Below, in pieces: positions 33,593-47,100 of a stretch of 64,000 nucleotides of DNA. The position numbers and the translations under genes are program-made. Numbering within the stretch: position 1 is the first letter of the stretch; each line of letters opens with the position of its first letter. Origin of the DNA: Chondrosia reniformis (taxonomy: Eukaryota; Porifera; Demospongiae; Chondrillida; Chondrillidae). The stretch lies in assembly GCA_947172415.1 (NCBI GenBank), contig OX359196.1, positions 4,839,901 through 4,903,900 of the forward strand. Reading direction: 5' to 3'. A model generated the notes under the pieces. It saw only the letters and a list, made by a program, of their open reading frames with translations. It was not told the origin of the DNA and ran no database searches.

Positions 33593-34520
33593 TGGTATGA
33601 AAGTTGATTTATTAGATTCTTGTATCTTTAATTCCCCTATACAGAATATGATGGAGAATTATATAGTGTTACGTTGCAATAATAGAATGTGAGAGTCAGC
33701 AACACTTATTGAAATCAGAGTAATTGTATTATGTTTCAACCCAGAGGATTTATTGCTGATAAAAACATTGATCCACTGATTGTTAATTTCAAAAACAAAT
33801 ATTCCCTACCGTACTATACTCCTATACCATACTGTATCTATTATATGTATAATTACAATTCAAACTCACTAGCATTTGGGAGTAATGATGCAGTAGCCAT
33901 GCATATGGCAAGCACAAGGAAAAACAGAGTCTTACAGTACATTGGGAATACCAGGGATGTCAATATACCTTACAATCATACACCGTCTCTATACCGTTAC
34001 CTATTTTGATCCGATTTGCTATATATATATACAGCCTCGCAATTGTATGAATTTGAAAATGAAGTTATTGTATATACGTACATATATACATCTATTGTTA
34101 AATTGTACAATGCATAATGAATAACTGTTCGTATTCAAATTCAAATTTCAATATAAACAGAAATGAAAAGCTATATAACTTTATGTACATTGTTACCATA
34201 CTATGACATTAATATGACAACCAAGACTTAGTATATATATTTAATAGCTAAATTAATAATACCATACGTATATATATCATATAGTGCATGACTGATCATG
34301 ACTATAAACTATTATTGGCTAAAAATTGTATAATTAATCAAATCTGTCATCTTGCTAATGACAAACACTCATGATCAGTCTCATAAGCTTTCTGCCCAGC
34401 CCATACTTGGAACTCCATGCATTTATATACAAATTCACTTTTCTTTCATTAACATAAACCAATAGTATACGTATCTGGGGATATTTTAGCCTAAAAAGTA
34501 TATACAGTATGTAACTTATA
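33593..34520. other. AT-rich intergenic stretch, no gene seen
   Basis: Counterpart of 8995-9796 with small insertions and deletions. No splice-compatible frame. Confidence 0.6.
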
Positions 34521-35060
34521 ATAAGCAAATAATCACTGGAATGTATTACGCCAAACCAGCCCAGTGACCACAGTCTAGCTAATCTTGGCTGGAGGACCGA
34601 AAGTTCCAGTGATTATGTATATCATCATAGCCTTTAATTGTACATGTATGACTCAGTGCAATTAAATCCCTTAGTTCATTACGAGTGCTCAGTTTCGTCT
34701 AGATTGTAGCCTTCACCTTCACTTATAATGAAACCACAAGTGTTTCACCTGCATGTAGTTGATTAATAAGTGAAGGCAGTCATCCAAACTTACCATCATT
34801 GAAGTGTACCACACTGATGAGCCCAAATGAGGAAGAAACAGCTATCTGTGGTTCTTTGATGATTTGTTTCCATCTTGGGAGGCAATCACTGGTTGCCATT
34901 TTAATAGGACTTTGGTCCCCAGCCAAGATTAGACTGTGATCACTTAGCTGGTTTAGCGTAATAGGTTCCAGCCAAGATTAGACTGTGATCACTTGGTTGG
35001 TTTGGCATAATAGGTTCCGGCCAAGATTAGACTGTGATTACTTGGCTGGTATTTGCTTAT
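34521..35060. mobile_element. Inverted-repeat element with triplicated right end, copy 2
   Basis: Same arms and the same three right-end units as 9797-10328, with point differences. It was present before the segment duplicated. Confidence 0.8.
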
Positions 35061-35700
35061 CATCACAGCCTTTGCACGGGGCTCAGCGTAATTACCTCCC
35101 ATAGTTCAATGTAACTTACATATATTATATTAATTTCACCATATTCTGATTAAGAACAAGGCAACAGTATATAGTTCTCCATGGCTCAATTTTATACCTG
35201 TTAATGTTATATATTCATGTTATGAGTATATTTAAATATAGTTTGCACTTTGAAGTGATCAGCTTTTTATTTAAATTGTCTGGTATATATAAATTTGTTA
35301 TGGTGAATAGGTACATTCAAATTTAAAAGAGAACTAGAATAAAAATAAAAATAAACTATATTGTAGCATATAAATGTGTGCATACTGTATACATGAAACC
35401 AACTATATAAGCATAACATAATATTTGTAATGTATATAGCTAGACGGTCTATATAGATTATCTTTAAATACCACCATAAAATATATATATGATATCTACT
35501 GCACTCAACTTTGGGAACTAATATGTAGTATACATGGTAAGCTGAAGCTCTGGGGAAATTCCCTAAAAGTAAACGTAACCACCTAACGTCATCCCCATTT
35601 TCTTAGAAGGGTAAATGATGTTTCCTCGAAAAATATCTGAGATATTTGTGTATTTGGTAACAAAGATACTCACCGCTTGTATATAGTCTATACTAGTGTA
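35061..35700. other. Intergenic flank, lacks the LINE fragment
   Basis: It reads through the LINE insertion site at about 35266-35285 (CAGCTTTTTATTTAAATTGT) and then becomes the upstream flank of the truncated PARP-like gene, near-identical to 11610-11769 at its end. Confidence 0.6.
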
Positions 35701-36300
35701 ATGGAGTTGTACTTGGAGGAGAACGCTAATATCCAACAGGCTTTCTTAAGTACTTGGACGAAAAACCCTAACAACAAGCCGAGGAGTAGCGATGTCGCAG
35801 CCGTATTCCGAGTAGAAAATGATATATTAAAGAAGAACTTTGAACAATATTGTGTATCGTTAGGATCGTACGCTAACGTTGGATGGTATTATCATGGTAC
35901 CGTACTTAGGTGTGACATTGTTGCCAATCAGAGGTGCTGTACCAATTCTTCGTGCAGTGTGTGTGGCGTGTGTCGTGAAGGCTTTAGTACTAGCAAAGTT
36001 CACTCGCACGTTAGCTATCAGAGATTTGGTCATGCCTTTTACCTAGCCCCAAATTCATCCAAATGTCATGAGTATTCTGAGGGATACAATGGATACAGAG
36101 CTTTACTATACTGTCAAGTTGCAGTCGGCCGCGCCTATGAACCTCCAACTGATGATCCTTCACTGAGGCAGCCCCCTTTAGGCTATGATAGCATATATGG
36201 ACGCAAGGGGGTACATCATGGAGGGATCGGGTCATTAAATTATGATGAGGTGGCAATCTATATATACATGCGCAAAAATACATTATGCATAATTTATTAG
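35701..36300 (+). pseudogene. PARP-like H-Y-E gene, copy 2, C-terminally truncated
   Basis: Identical in translation to 11770-12402 as far as NYDEVAIY, just past the catalytic Glu. A deletion then joins it to sequence 0.67 kb downstream, giving the foreign tail IYMRKNTLCIIY and a stop. The final strand (AILPKYIITY in copy 1), which packs in the core of PARP catalytic domains, is lost. The product may be unstable or inactive, though H, Y and E remain. Confidence 0.85.
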
Positions 36301-36407
36301 TCCTAAATTTTACACATGCACACATATGTATACGAGTCTCAAACTGTATATATGTATTGCAGCTTCTATAATTACTTCTACTTTTAATTCTACTTTTTAA
36401 ATATTAG

Positions 36408-36850
36408 CTCTCAAACTTAAGAGTAGAGCTGAAGTAGATGCTTTCTTGGAAGCGTTTTCTGATTTAAAGGTCATCAAAATTACAGAGAACCCATCAGCAA
36501 TGCCACCTAATGGAGCTCTCTTCCAAAAGTTTCAATCTGCTTGGAAAAAACTTCCTTCAGGTCAAAGGAATACAATATTAGCCTTTCATGGAACAGCTGA
36601 CGGAAACATACAAAGTATATGTAACAATGGCTACGACCCAAGTAAAAGAAAGCGTCAAGCTAAAGGAGCTGGTGAATATTTTGCTGTGACTCCAGTTACT
36701 CCTAAAGGCTGCTCTAAAATCGGGAAAAAGATGTTACTGAATGAACTACTGTTAGGAAAAGAAGGAACGCATCACACTAAGCATGGAGATGTTGTAGTAA
36801 TGAAATATCCAACTCACGATCTACCAAGATTCATAATTGAATTTCAGTAA
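36408..36850 (+). CDS. Short PARP-like catalytic exon, lysine-rich variant, copy 2
   Basis: Same exon and acceptor as 13153-13595, with identical translation. The candidate upstream exon of copy 1 (ending 12838) is removed here by the 0.67-kb deletion, which leaves the exon only about 110 bp after the truncated PARP-like frame. A transcript running from the H-Y-E gene into this exon is conceivable but not supported by any donor I can see. Confidence 0.45.
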
Positions 36851-37388
36851 TCTGCTCTCAGTGTATAGTGCATAAACTGTAGCCTGTTTGTGCCTCGTGC
36901 ATGTATCAATTTTACACACGCGTTTTATTCTATAGTAATCCATGGCAATATTGTATGCATCGAACTTCTACCAGTAAATTAGACAAAAATGTTAATCAGC
37001 AGAGGTTCACTGATGTGAAAAAATGATTTTTTCTAGGTTTGCAACCTGCTCATAGTACCGGTAAAGGATGAAGGCGAATTGCAAGTATTAACTGTGAACA
37101 TACAATATACGGTACATGATAAGTATTGTCTTATACACATTCAGTATACGATTGGTTTATACAGACCGCGCCCCCCCCGTAAAGGGGAATCACCTGGGAA
37201 ATTCCAGCAATTCAGGGTATCGGTAATAATTCCAAGAAGATGAATCACTGGGATATTTCAAAACGATGAAATCTTAGCCTTTAGCGAGTGAAGAAAAGCC
37301 AACGAACCGACTTAAATCATTCCTGCGCTACTTCGATTTGATACGTAGTATCTAACGGATCGAATATAGCGAACCACTTCATCAAACA
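36851..37388 (+). promoter_or_regulatory. Upstream region of cysteine-repeat ART gene 2
   Basis: Same 538 bp as 13596-14133, including the C8 run. No difference noticed. Confidence 0.4.
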
Positions 37389-40244
37389 ATGAGTGACACA
37401 CAACCTGTAAACGATTTCTTAGACCAAGATACCCTGTCAGAATCTGAGGACGTTGAGAATTTCATTTTGCAGGATGAAAATCACTATCTGGAAGAATCGT
37501 CCCAAGAATATGAAGAAGCATTACCTGTACAAGATATTGAAGAAAGATTATCTGTACAAGATATTGAAGAAAGATTGTCTGTACAAGATACCGAAGAAAG
37601 ATTGCCCGTACAAGATATTGAAGATGATGAAGGGTCCTTCTTCCAACCAGTAATAACGCACCATTCACCAGGTCCGATAATGGATGATATCCTTGCCATT
37701 GAGTCAGCATCTGATGATGATGATGACCATGATATCACAGATGGCTACACTCTCCCCGAACCTTCCGCCCCATTTAATCAGGGCCCCAGGTCTCGTCACA
37801 TCCCCTCACACCCTCAACATCAACCTCACCCTCTCAGTGATGAAGGTAGCACTCAGGTGGTTATTAGTTCCACATTTTCACCGGTAGACAGCCAGGGGGT
37901 TACTAGAGGGAGTTGTACTGTTGTAGATTGTACTTGCACACAGTATGGCAAGCAACCACATGGAAACAAGTGTGGCAACTGTGGTCACTTTCCTGTAAAG
38001 CACATCTCCGTTAAACTGCCATTAAAGGATGATTCTCAACCAGCAGCTGGGCAGTATACTGATCACTACAGTGGACAAACAATACAAACAAGCCAGTCAT
38101 TAGTGGCTCAATCAAAAAACACCTCTCTAGCAGCTGCAGGTATGTAGCACATGCAAATACAAATGATTCATTTGAATACAATTTTGTAATCTCGTTATTA
38201 ATTAGCTGAGTTACCAGGGTCAACCACAACTGCCAATAAGTGTGCAATCACTGAATGTTATAATCCAAGATATGTTGACCCCTCAACTGGAGCACTGCAC
38301 ACGTGCTGTGGATACACACATGCTATGGAACATCAGAGAAGACAGGCCATTCAGTCTGGTCAGTTTGGAAGGCAACCAAATTGAATTCTCTAATAATCTA
38401 ATACACCATTTTCCTACACGGTATATGCATATGTCTACTCTGTAATAAATTAAAAAAACCTATAGGAAGCTATAATACCTGGAGAGAGCTTTAGATGAAG
38501 ATACAGGTTTCTTCTCTTCTTTGCTCCACTGAGCCCAACAACTATTTCTGGTAATTCCACCCGTCATCAGTGACTCTAGATCTGGACTATTTTGATCATT
38601 TGTCAGTCCTTTGGTGAATCTATATACGTATACGTATGTATCACTCTACGGATGGGAATATACACTCATATTGTCTAATATATATATATATGTTATGTAT
38701 TGCATCCATCCTCATACATATACGTAGGTCCAGTTCAAAAGGGAATTACTCACTGCCTACTGCCTGAGTGTTCCAATATTGTTTGGCCTTTCATGAATTA
38801 CTGCTGTAAGACTCATGCTGACACGGGAAGGCAGCGTGGATTGATGCGTAAGTCCCTTGTATCTAAACTGTATATGGTGCATATTATATATATCTGAATG
38901 ATGACAGTTGATTATAGTGGCTACAATACATGCTTTCTGCAGCTCCAATGCCAGATCTAACAAATGTGGATACTTCTAGCAAAGACACCAACACATGTTG
39001 GTTTCCAACATGCTCTAAACAGAGATTTAAGGAGCCAAATGGGAGAATACATCTTTACTGTGGCAAAACACATGCTGATATGGCTAGAAAAGCCAATCTT
39101 AAAAGTAATGTCTTTATAACTGTAAACAAGACTGGGTTACGTACGTATATATGTGCAATAAAAAAGCTTCCATCTTAAGAAAAAAGTTAATTACCAATTG
39201 TACTTCAAATCGTGTATTTTGAATCTTTTTCTAGTTCCAGATGCTGTGAAGTGCATAATACCAGGTTGTAACCAGCAGAAATACAGTGATGGCACTGTAT
39301 CTCACTCATACTGTTCAAAAACCTGTGCTGAAGAAGGGAAAAGAAGAGGGATTTTTCGTGAGCATTTCATCATTCACATACATTATTACTATAGTACAGC
39401 AACTTCTAACATTATAATCATAGCATACAGGGATTATTAAACTGTTTATTAATTGATGTTTCTTTAGCTCAAGCCGATAGTAAGGAGAATGAATGCTCCT
39501 TAGATGGCTGTAACAGGCCAAAATATAGAGAAGGTTCCATAACATTTGACTATTGTTCCAAGGAGCATGCAAACAAAGCAGGTATATGTTTCATTAGTAT
39601 TATATACTTCATATGTGTACATATATGTATTAACTTTGCAACTTGTTTAAGCTGCATGCATTGTTGTTCAAGTTTTTGAAGAAACCTATTCGTAAATTGC
39701 AAGTACAGTACACAAGTATATAAGTATATATTTTGTTTAATCTAGTCTTATTAACACAGACCAGCCTGAACTTAATCTTTCTATTCCAACAGCTACAAAT
39801 ATTCTAAAGAGTAGAAGTGAAGTAGATGCTTTCCTGAAGCAGTATCCCATTTTGAAAGTCATCAGAATTACAGAGAACCCATCAGCAATGCCACATAATG
39901 GAGCTCTCTTCCAAAAGTTTCAATCTGCTTGGAAACAACTTCCTTCGAATTCAGGTCAAAGGAATACAATATTAGCCTTTCATGGAACACCTGAAGGAAA
40001 CATACAAAGTATATGTAACAATGGCTACGACCCAAGCAGACGTAAGGGTCAAGCATATGGAGCTGGTGAATATTTTGCTGTTTCTCCTAGCACACCTCTA
40101 GGATATTGCCATGGTGGTAAAAAGATATTGCTAAATGAACTGCTACTAGGTCAACATGGAACACATCACACTAGGCATGGAGATATTGTAGTAATGAAAA
40201 ACCCAGCTCATGATCTACCAAGATTTATCATTGAATTTCAATAA
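37389..40244 (+). CDS. Cysteine-repeat ADP-ribosyltransferase-like protein, gene 2
   Basis: Exons 37389-38139, 38206-38358, 38728-38847, 38943-39104, 39235-39357, 39468-39581 and 39793-40244, all phase 1, giving 624 residues like gene 1. The first four exons encode the same protein as gene 1 by eye. Differences begin at 39110 and include repeat 5 (SDGTVSHSYCSKT against SNGTVSHPYCSQT), MPHNG for MPPNG, SPSTP for SPGTP, and MKNPAHD for MKHPAHD. The domains are as in gene 1: acidic repeats, a Cys/His module, five cysteine repeats and a catalytic exon with FHGT, GEYFA and HGDIVVM. No disabling change is seen, so both copies look able to work. Confidence 0.8.
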
Positions 40245-40865
40245 AGCTATTATTTGTGCTTCAATGAAATATTTGACATCTTTTGTTTAGATTATTTAAA
40301 TTGCTTGTGTAATACTATGTATTATTAGAAATAGCAGACTTCAACCACGTACACATATAAGCCATGTCATTTCTAATTATAAGAAATGATTATGTATGGA
40401 TATACTTGTATACTGTATTAAATTTAGATGTGGAGCCTTTCTAATCCAATCACATATGGGACCTATCTGGCTGCATTAGACAAGTAATTAGATTTACGTG
40501 ACATAAGTTCTTCAGATGTGATCGATATCTTTGCAAATGGACATCCTGTTCAGGTAGGGTAGTTACACAATACAGTTTGGTTTTGGTTCAATATGTAGAT
40601 TTTTAACCACACAATTGTTGGAAATTCCCTTGAACTTCTAAAGAAATTATGTGGTTTTAATAAGAAAAGCAAGCTGATTGGAAGTGTGTAAGATGGCTAC
40701 CTGTGACCTCCTCAGTTCCAAGTTCTTAGTTTAAATGTACAGTATATTTATTTCTAAATCAGAAGAGCCTAAAGTTTATCAAAAATTAAGATACCATCCT
40801 TGAAAAGGTGTCTTCTGCCTGTTAGTTACTAATTGATACTGTGAGGGAAGGAAATATACTCTCAC
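40245..40865. other. 3' flank and intron-like paralogous sequence
   Basis: It contains the shared ART 3' flank with a single minisatellite-type unit (about 40471) and then sequence homologous to 24912-25172 and 43860-44110. No independent gene. Confidence 0.55.
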
Positions 40866-40889
40866 ATGATATATATGTGTATTCAAAAA

Positions 40890-41560
40890 CTTCTTATTTT
40901 ATATAGTCAAATAGATTTAGAGAAAAGATATATAAGGAATCTATACTCATTGAATGTACTATTCACTTGGCTCAGGAATTCTCACTTGGAAGAAGCTATT
41001 GTCAGCCCTTATTCTGTATATACATACATAGTAATCCACTTAATCTTCTTAGTGAGAAAGTATATTAAACCTATAGCTTATAGTCATATATACCTTATTG
41101 TCATTATTTGGCCTATCTTTATCATTTGACTCTGGATTTTATCCTACCCATTAAGTCTCCTGAGGAACGCAATGATGCTTCAGTACCGTCACTGAGGAAA
41201 CATGAGTGGGTGGGGTAAAACCAAGAAATATATGTTGATGATATAAATTTTAAGATTAGTCTTAAAGTACTGTAGTTTTCATTATTTGGCTTCTATATCA
41301 GAGAGTACGGTAGTACTCTCTAAGTAGGGATGGCCCGAAAAAAAATGGATGCCGTATTCAATGTATTACGGGTTAACACCTTATAAGTAGGCAGCGAATG
41401 CGTTTTTACCTCTTTTCCTACTTCTCATTTCATTTTTTAAATGTTTTTATTTACTTGTATGATAGTTATGTATCCATCGGAGTATATACGTAGGTGGAGG
41501 AGTATCCATTTTGAGACTGTTATATGTTTACTGTTATATGACATCCTGAGAAGGTTGTTG
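40890..41560 (+). pseudogene. Decayed exons of a reticulon-type domain
   Basis: 40908-41050 matches exon 1 of the gene at 44123 but has several small deletions that break the frame (DLEKRY is recognisable, then the phase shifts). 41469-41555 matches the start of exon 2 with an insertion of eight bases (GTATATACGTAGG). This is the third, most decayed copy of the module. Confidence 0.8.
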
Positions 41561-41975
41561 TTTTTGCTACAAACATGTACGTACGCATGTAAGTACATGA
41601 CCTCCTTTGAATTCCTGAACAGTGTGGTATGGAAGATAATGATGTAACCTTAGGTTTTGTAATAAGCATAGCCCTGGTGGCTTAAACCAGCTGTTCAAGG
41701 TTCATTTCACAGCCATTGTCTCTCTTTCATGGTTACCCTGATTGAGAGAGGAAGAGGATAAGAAAGGAGAAGGAGAAACTCTTGTATCCTCATCCGAAGT
41801 GCCCACTATAGATTCCTTATAGACCTTCTACTCTAAAGTATGTTGAAAATGATTCATTAATTAAAATGTTGTGGTCCGTCTATCACTTAAACTATTCATT
41901 TTACATTTTAGAGAAGTCTCTGCAGTACATTTGACCTCCCTAATCCTGTGCCCCTATCAATGATAGGCCGCCCCT

Positions 41976-43312
41976 ATGGAATTCCCCACACCAGGCCAGT
42001 TTGCCTTCCCCAGGGGGAGCCTATGGAACATGCAGGCCGACTATTTCTCTAATTCCACTATCTGTTTGAGTCCTGCCACATATAGGACAATATCCTTTGA
42101 GTACATACAAACCTTACCATCTTCGCATCCTGTACACATCTTACATCAGCAGATTAATCCACCAATCAGAATGTCTCCTTCAGGGTTCCTCCCACTGCAG
42201 CTGATTCCCACGCAGGTGTCCCCTTTAATGGAAGTTCACCATCAAGCTTTTGGATACCCGATTAACCAGAACAGTCCTCATGTATTGTACTCTCCCATTT
42301 CTTACCCGATGTATCCTCCTCAGCTGAACCAGGGATCTCCTCTACCTTTTGCTGCCAGTAACTACCCTTCTCATTTGCAGATAGTGAAGCAGAATTACAA
42401 ACCGCCATCTTGCAGCACACAGACTGCTCCCAAAAGTATGTACAACACAACATACGTATACTAGTATACTGAAAGAAAAGTCTTAGAACAGTAGATTATA
42501 CATACTCACAACTATACCAATGTGCTAGAAGGCCTTTTCGGATAATACCACTCCTCATCAGTAGCACTGGGTATTCTAGAGTCGCTAAGTTACCAAATAC
42601 CCAGACTTTCGAAAGGGATTGGTCATCAAACAATAACCTAGCAACTCTACTACAACTACAATCTCTACATAATATACTAGTATATGCAGCCCGTCAGTCG
42701 TTGAAACACTTAACATGTCATTTTTACCGTGCATACACTGCAGGTCAAATTTTAGCTTCAATAGCTTTGTATTTCCTTGTTTAATACTGCCTATCTGAGA
42801 ATGCTTCAAAGAATTAATTGTAATTTACTTATGGGTATGTATACACCCAATTTTCCATTTCAACAGATGTTGACATACTGAAGAGTATGCACGATGTAAA
42901 AGAATTCCTGAAGCAGTTTCCCATTTTGAAGGTCATCAAAATTACAGAGAACCCATCAGCAATGCCACCCAATGGAGCTCTCTTCCAAAAGTTCCATTCT
43001 GCTTGGAAACAACTTCCTTCAGGTCAAAGGAATACAATATTAGCTTTTCATGGAACAGCTGAAGGAAACATACAAAGTATATGTAACAATGGCTACGACA
43101 AAGATAAAAGAAAGCATCAAGCTCATGGAGCTGGTGAATATTTTGCTGTTTCTCCTGGCAAATCTCTAGAATATTGCCATGGTGGTAAGAAGATATTGCT
43201 AAATGAACTGCTACTAGGTCAACATGGAACACATCACACTATGCAAGGAGACATTGTAGTAATGAAATACCCAGCTCATGATCTACCAAGATTTATCATT
43301 GAATTTCAATAA
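41976..43312 (+). CDS. Pro/Gln/Tyr-rich N-terminus plus short PARP-like domain
   Basis: Exons 41976-42435 and 42867-43312 join in phase 1 to give 301 residues. Exon 1 is low-complexity, rich in Pro, Ser, Gln and Tyr (SPISYPMYPPQLNQGSPLPF), probably disordered, and unlike the N-termini of the other family members. A stop lies shortly upstream in frame and ATG 41976 is the first Met, so it is a plausible start, though an acceptor (ATGATAG) just before it could mean an earlier exon. The catalytic exon has FHGTAEGNIQSIC, GAGEYFAVSPGK and QGDIVVMKYP, with a changed loop (DKDKRKHQAHGAG) and LEYCHGGKK. It lacks the NS dipeptide found in most relatives. Confidence 0.6.
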
Positions 43313-44122
43313 AGCTATTATTTGTGCTTCAATGAAATATTTGACATCTTTTGTTTAGATTATTCTTCGCATGCGTATTACTATTTATAGAAATAGGAGA
43401 CTTCGAATATGTACACATATAAGCTATGTCAATTATAAGAAATGATTATGTTTGGATATATTTGCAAATTTTAAATGTAATTAAATTGAGATGTAGAACC
43501 TTCTAATCCAGTCACACATACAGGGCCTACATTATCTGGCTGCATTAGACAGGTATTTAGATTTTCAAGTACGTACATTGATAGCGCAAATTTTGTGGAC
43601 ACAATTTACGTAATTGCCCATATACCTAAAACAAGTGACCTTCCTAGGGAGATGTTCATTATGGTTTCCTCTATAATCTTACAAGGAGCTGTATACATTG
43701 AATAGATACAATGTATTTATCCAGAAAGATATTTATAAACATGCAGAATGCATTGTTTTCCTTGTTTTATTATCTGGGAATCTAAATCTATAGCTAATAC
43801 TTAACCTGCATTTATATATGTACAGTACGTGATATTAGTTATATATAATCTTTATAAGTTCTTCAGATGTGATCTTTGTATATAAGAGAATAAAAACCCA
43901 AACCAGACTAGGATGTCCATTTGGAAATTCCCCTGACCTTCTAAGGAAATTATGTGGTTTTAATAAGAAAAGCTAGCTAATGGGAAGTGTGTAAGATGGC
44001 TACCTGTGATCTCCTCAGGTTCCAAGTTCTTAGTCTAAATGTACAGTATATGTATCTCTAAGTCAAAAGAGCCTAAAGTCTATCCTTGAAAAGGTGTCTT
44101 CTGCCTCTGTTGGTTGAAAGAG

Positions 44123-47100
44123 ATGGAAGGATTTCTACTCTCACATGACTATTCAAAGAATTCTCATTTTAGTCAAGTAGATTTAGAGAAAAGATACAAA
44201 GAGATTTACAAGAATCTATACTCATTAAAAGATTCTATTCACTTGGCTCAGGAAATTCTCACTTGGAAGAAGCCATTGTCATCCCTTATTCTGTATATAG
44301 GAATCCACTCAATCTTCTAGTGAGTAACAAACTTTATGTGTATATATAGCTTATAGTCATATATACCTTATTGTCATTATTTGGCCTATTATCATCATTT
44401 GACTCTGGATTCTATCCTACCCATATAACTCTCCTGAGGAAAGCAATGATGCTTCAGTACCATCCATTAGGCTGCTGAGGAAACATGAGTGGGTGGGGTA
44501 AAACCTAGAATTGAATGACATGATGATAATCAAAACTTTAAGATTAGTCATAAAGTCCTGTTATTTGGTTTCTATGATAGTTGTGTATCCATCGGAGTAG
44601 GTGGAGGAGTGTCCATTTTGAGACTCGTATCTGTTCTACTGTTATATGACATCCTGAGAAGACTAAAGTTGCGTCTCACCTCTAGAAAACCATGTGATCC
44701 AGTGATTGTGTCACTGGACCAGGCTCTATTGGAGTCAAGCAACCAGCACACATACGGCTCCCTCATTAGTTATACACACTTTAGCTTGCTGTTAGCTCAA
44801 GAATGGATGTGGATAGATGCTTCTCTTGTTAGGCTGAGGATGAGAGTAAGTGGGAATCCAAGGATTTGGCTACCTCTCATATTAATTTTCACTGGAATAC
44901 TAATTGCAGAGATGGCCAGATTTATCCCAGGCATTGTATTCAGCTATGCTGTAGGTATGTACTGTATTTGATATTTATATGGCAATTTCATTGGCTGTCA
45001 TTGTCATGTGAGTTTGTTTCTCCTCACTTTCAGTTGTTAGTGTGACTGTTTACCCATTTATTCGATGCTATCATTCCTTTGCTCTGTGGCCATTCACTCT
45101 CCACTTGTGCAAGGAAGTATACAGGAGCTTCATATACATTATAAAGAAAATTGGCTATTTGTTTGTTTTCAGTAAGTTACAAATCTCACTCTTACATCCA
45201 TTTACTGTTACAGCATATACTGTAGCATTTGTATGTGCATAGTATTCCATAGGCTGTCACTATCAAAGTTTTGCAGCTTCACACTTTCAGTTCACTCTTT
45301 AGCTCTGTGTCCATTCACTCACCACTCGTGCAAGGAAGTATACAGGAGCTCTATATACATTATACAGAGAATTGGACATTTATATGTATTCAGTAAGTCA
45401 AAAGTCACACTCTAATTTAACTTATCAAATGATTTACCATACATACGTATGTTCATAGTATATGGAAAGAAAAAGACCTTCTCTAGGAAACTTGCAGCTT
45501 TAAAAGAAAAGTGTTACCGCTCAATAAATGAGTACAAAAAGGCCATCCAGGGTTAGCAAGCCATATCATTTCTCTCATTGCATAAGAAACAAATAGAACC
45601 TCACATTAGTATACCACATGCGTGCATAGATGGGAGAGTGTGATAGCCAAGGTTAAATTAAACACATGTACAGCATTAATATTACAAATTTTGCCGTAAT
45701 ATACGCCTTAGGTAAGAATATTTTAATAGTACACACACACCATGTATTTCATATTAGTTTAGCTATATACTGTATGTTAAATTATACTGTCAGCTAATTA
45801 AAGGTACCCACTTGATTAATATTTTGAATATACGTATATATATACAATCTGCAGATGTTCTAAGGGCTCTAGATACTGAAATAGCTGGTAATAAAACAAC
45901 AGATACTGAAAAAGTTACAGATACACAGAGAATTTCAAAATTAAATATTACTCTGAAGACAACTAGATCTAATGTGGAAGAAGCTCAGACTGTTAGTAAT
46001 TATAAATTAACTGATACTTTTAGTAATATTCAGAGAGTAACTACAGAAACTGAGAATGTTCCTAGCAATTGTCGACCTAAGAAGTCTAGGGGATCTCACT
46101 CAGTGAAAACTCAATCGACTGCTGAATCTACCGATAGTGTCACTGTAGGCATTCAAAGGAAAGTTAATCAGAAAACTTCCAGGTCTAAGACTACCCCAAA
46201 CATCACTACATCTAGTGCAGAAGAAGTTGAGATTCAGGGTGATAAACCCTTAGATACTTGGGGAACCACTGTGGATCCTTGGAGACCAATTGTACATACT
46301 CAAAAAGCTACTACTGATAGTCTTCAAGTTTCTGGACCTCTGATTGCTAAGAAGAATACTAGGTGTGAAGATACTGAGAGAGATAAGAGATCTTCTTTTC
46401 TAGCCACTCATGCAGACACTCATGGCCTTTTTAAAGACACTCAAAGAACTACTATTGACAATTGGAGGCCTAGGGCTACTAAATCTAAAATTACTCAGGT
46501 ACCTACCACATTTCAACCTTTGAAAACTGCTACTGCATCTGCATACATTCAGAAAGGTAAAAGGTCAACAGATACTATTGAAAGTCATTTGGCAAAAGGT
46601 GTGTCTACATATACTGCCAGATCTACAAACATTTCTACAGACACTCAAAGAGCTACCATTGCAATAGACAATTCAAGAGTTTCCGAGCCTAGGCATACTT
46701 TGACTAAAAAGCCTAAATCCAGCAGATCACAATCTCCAGATGCTCCTATTTCTACTAGATATGTAGACACTCAAAGAGCTACTATTGACAATAGGAGGCC
46801 TAGGGCTACTGAATCTAAAATTACTGCACCTACCACATTTCAATCTTTGAAAACTGCTACTGCATCTGCATACACTCAGAAAGGTAAAAGGTCAACAGAT
46901 GTTGGGTATGCTGTTGGAAATCATTTGGCAGAAGGTGTGACTACTACCAGATCTACAAGCACTGGGAAAGCTGCTACAGACACTAAAAGAGCTACCATTG
47001 CAATAGACAATTTGAGAGTTTCCGAGCCTAGGCATACTTTGACTAAAAAACCTAAATCCAGCAGATCACAATCTCTAGATGCTCATATTTCTACTAGATA

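Larger units (their letters stand above)
30560..40260 (+). repeat. Segmental duplication, copy 2
   Basis: Colinear with 6450-17010. Differences: an extra truncated phosphorylase start plus SINE and hairpin element at 31322-31867, no LINE fragment, a 0.67-kb deletion at 36262, and no minisatellite array after the final gene. Confidence 0.9.
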
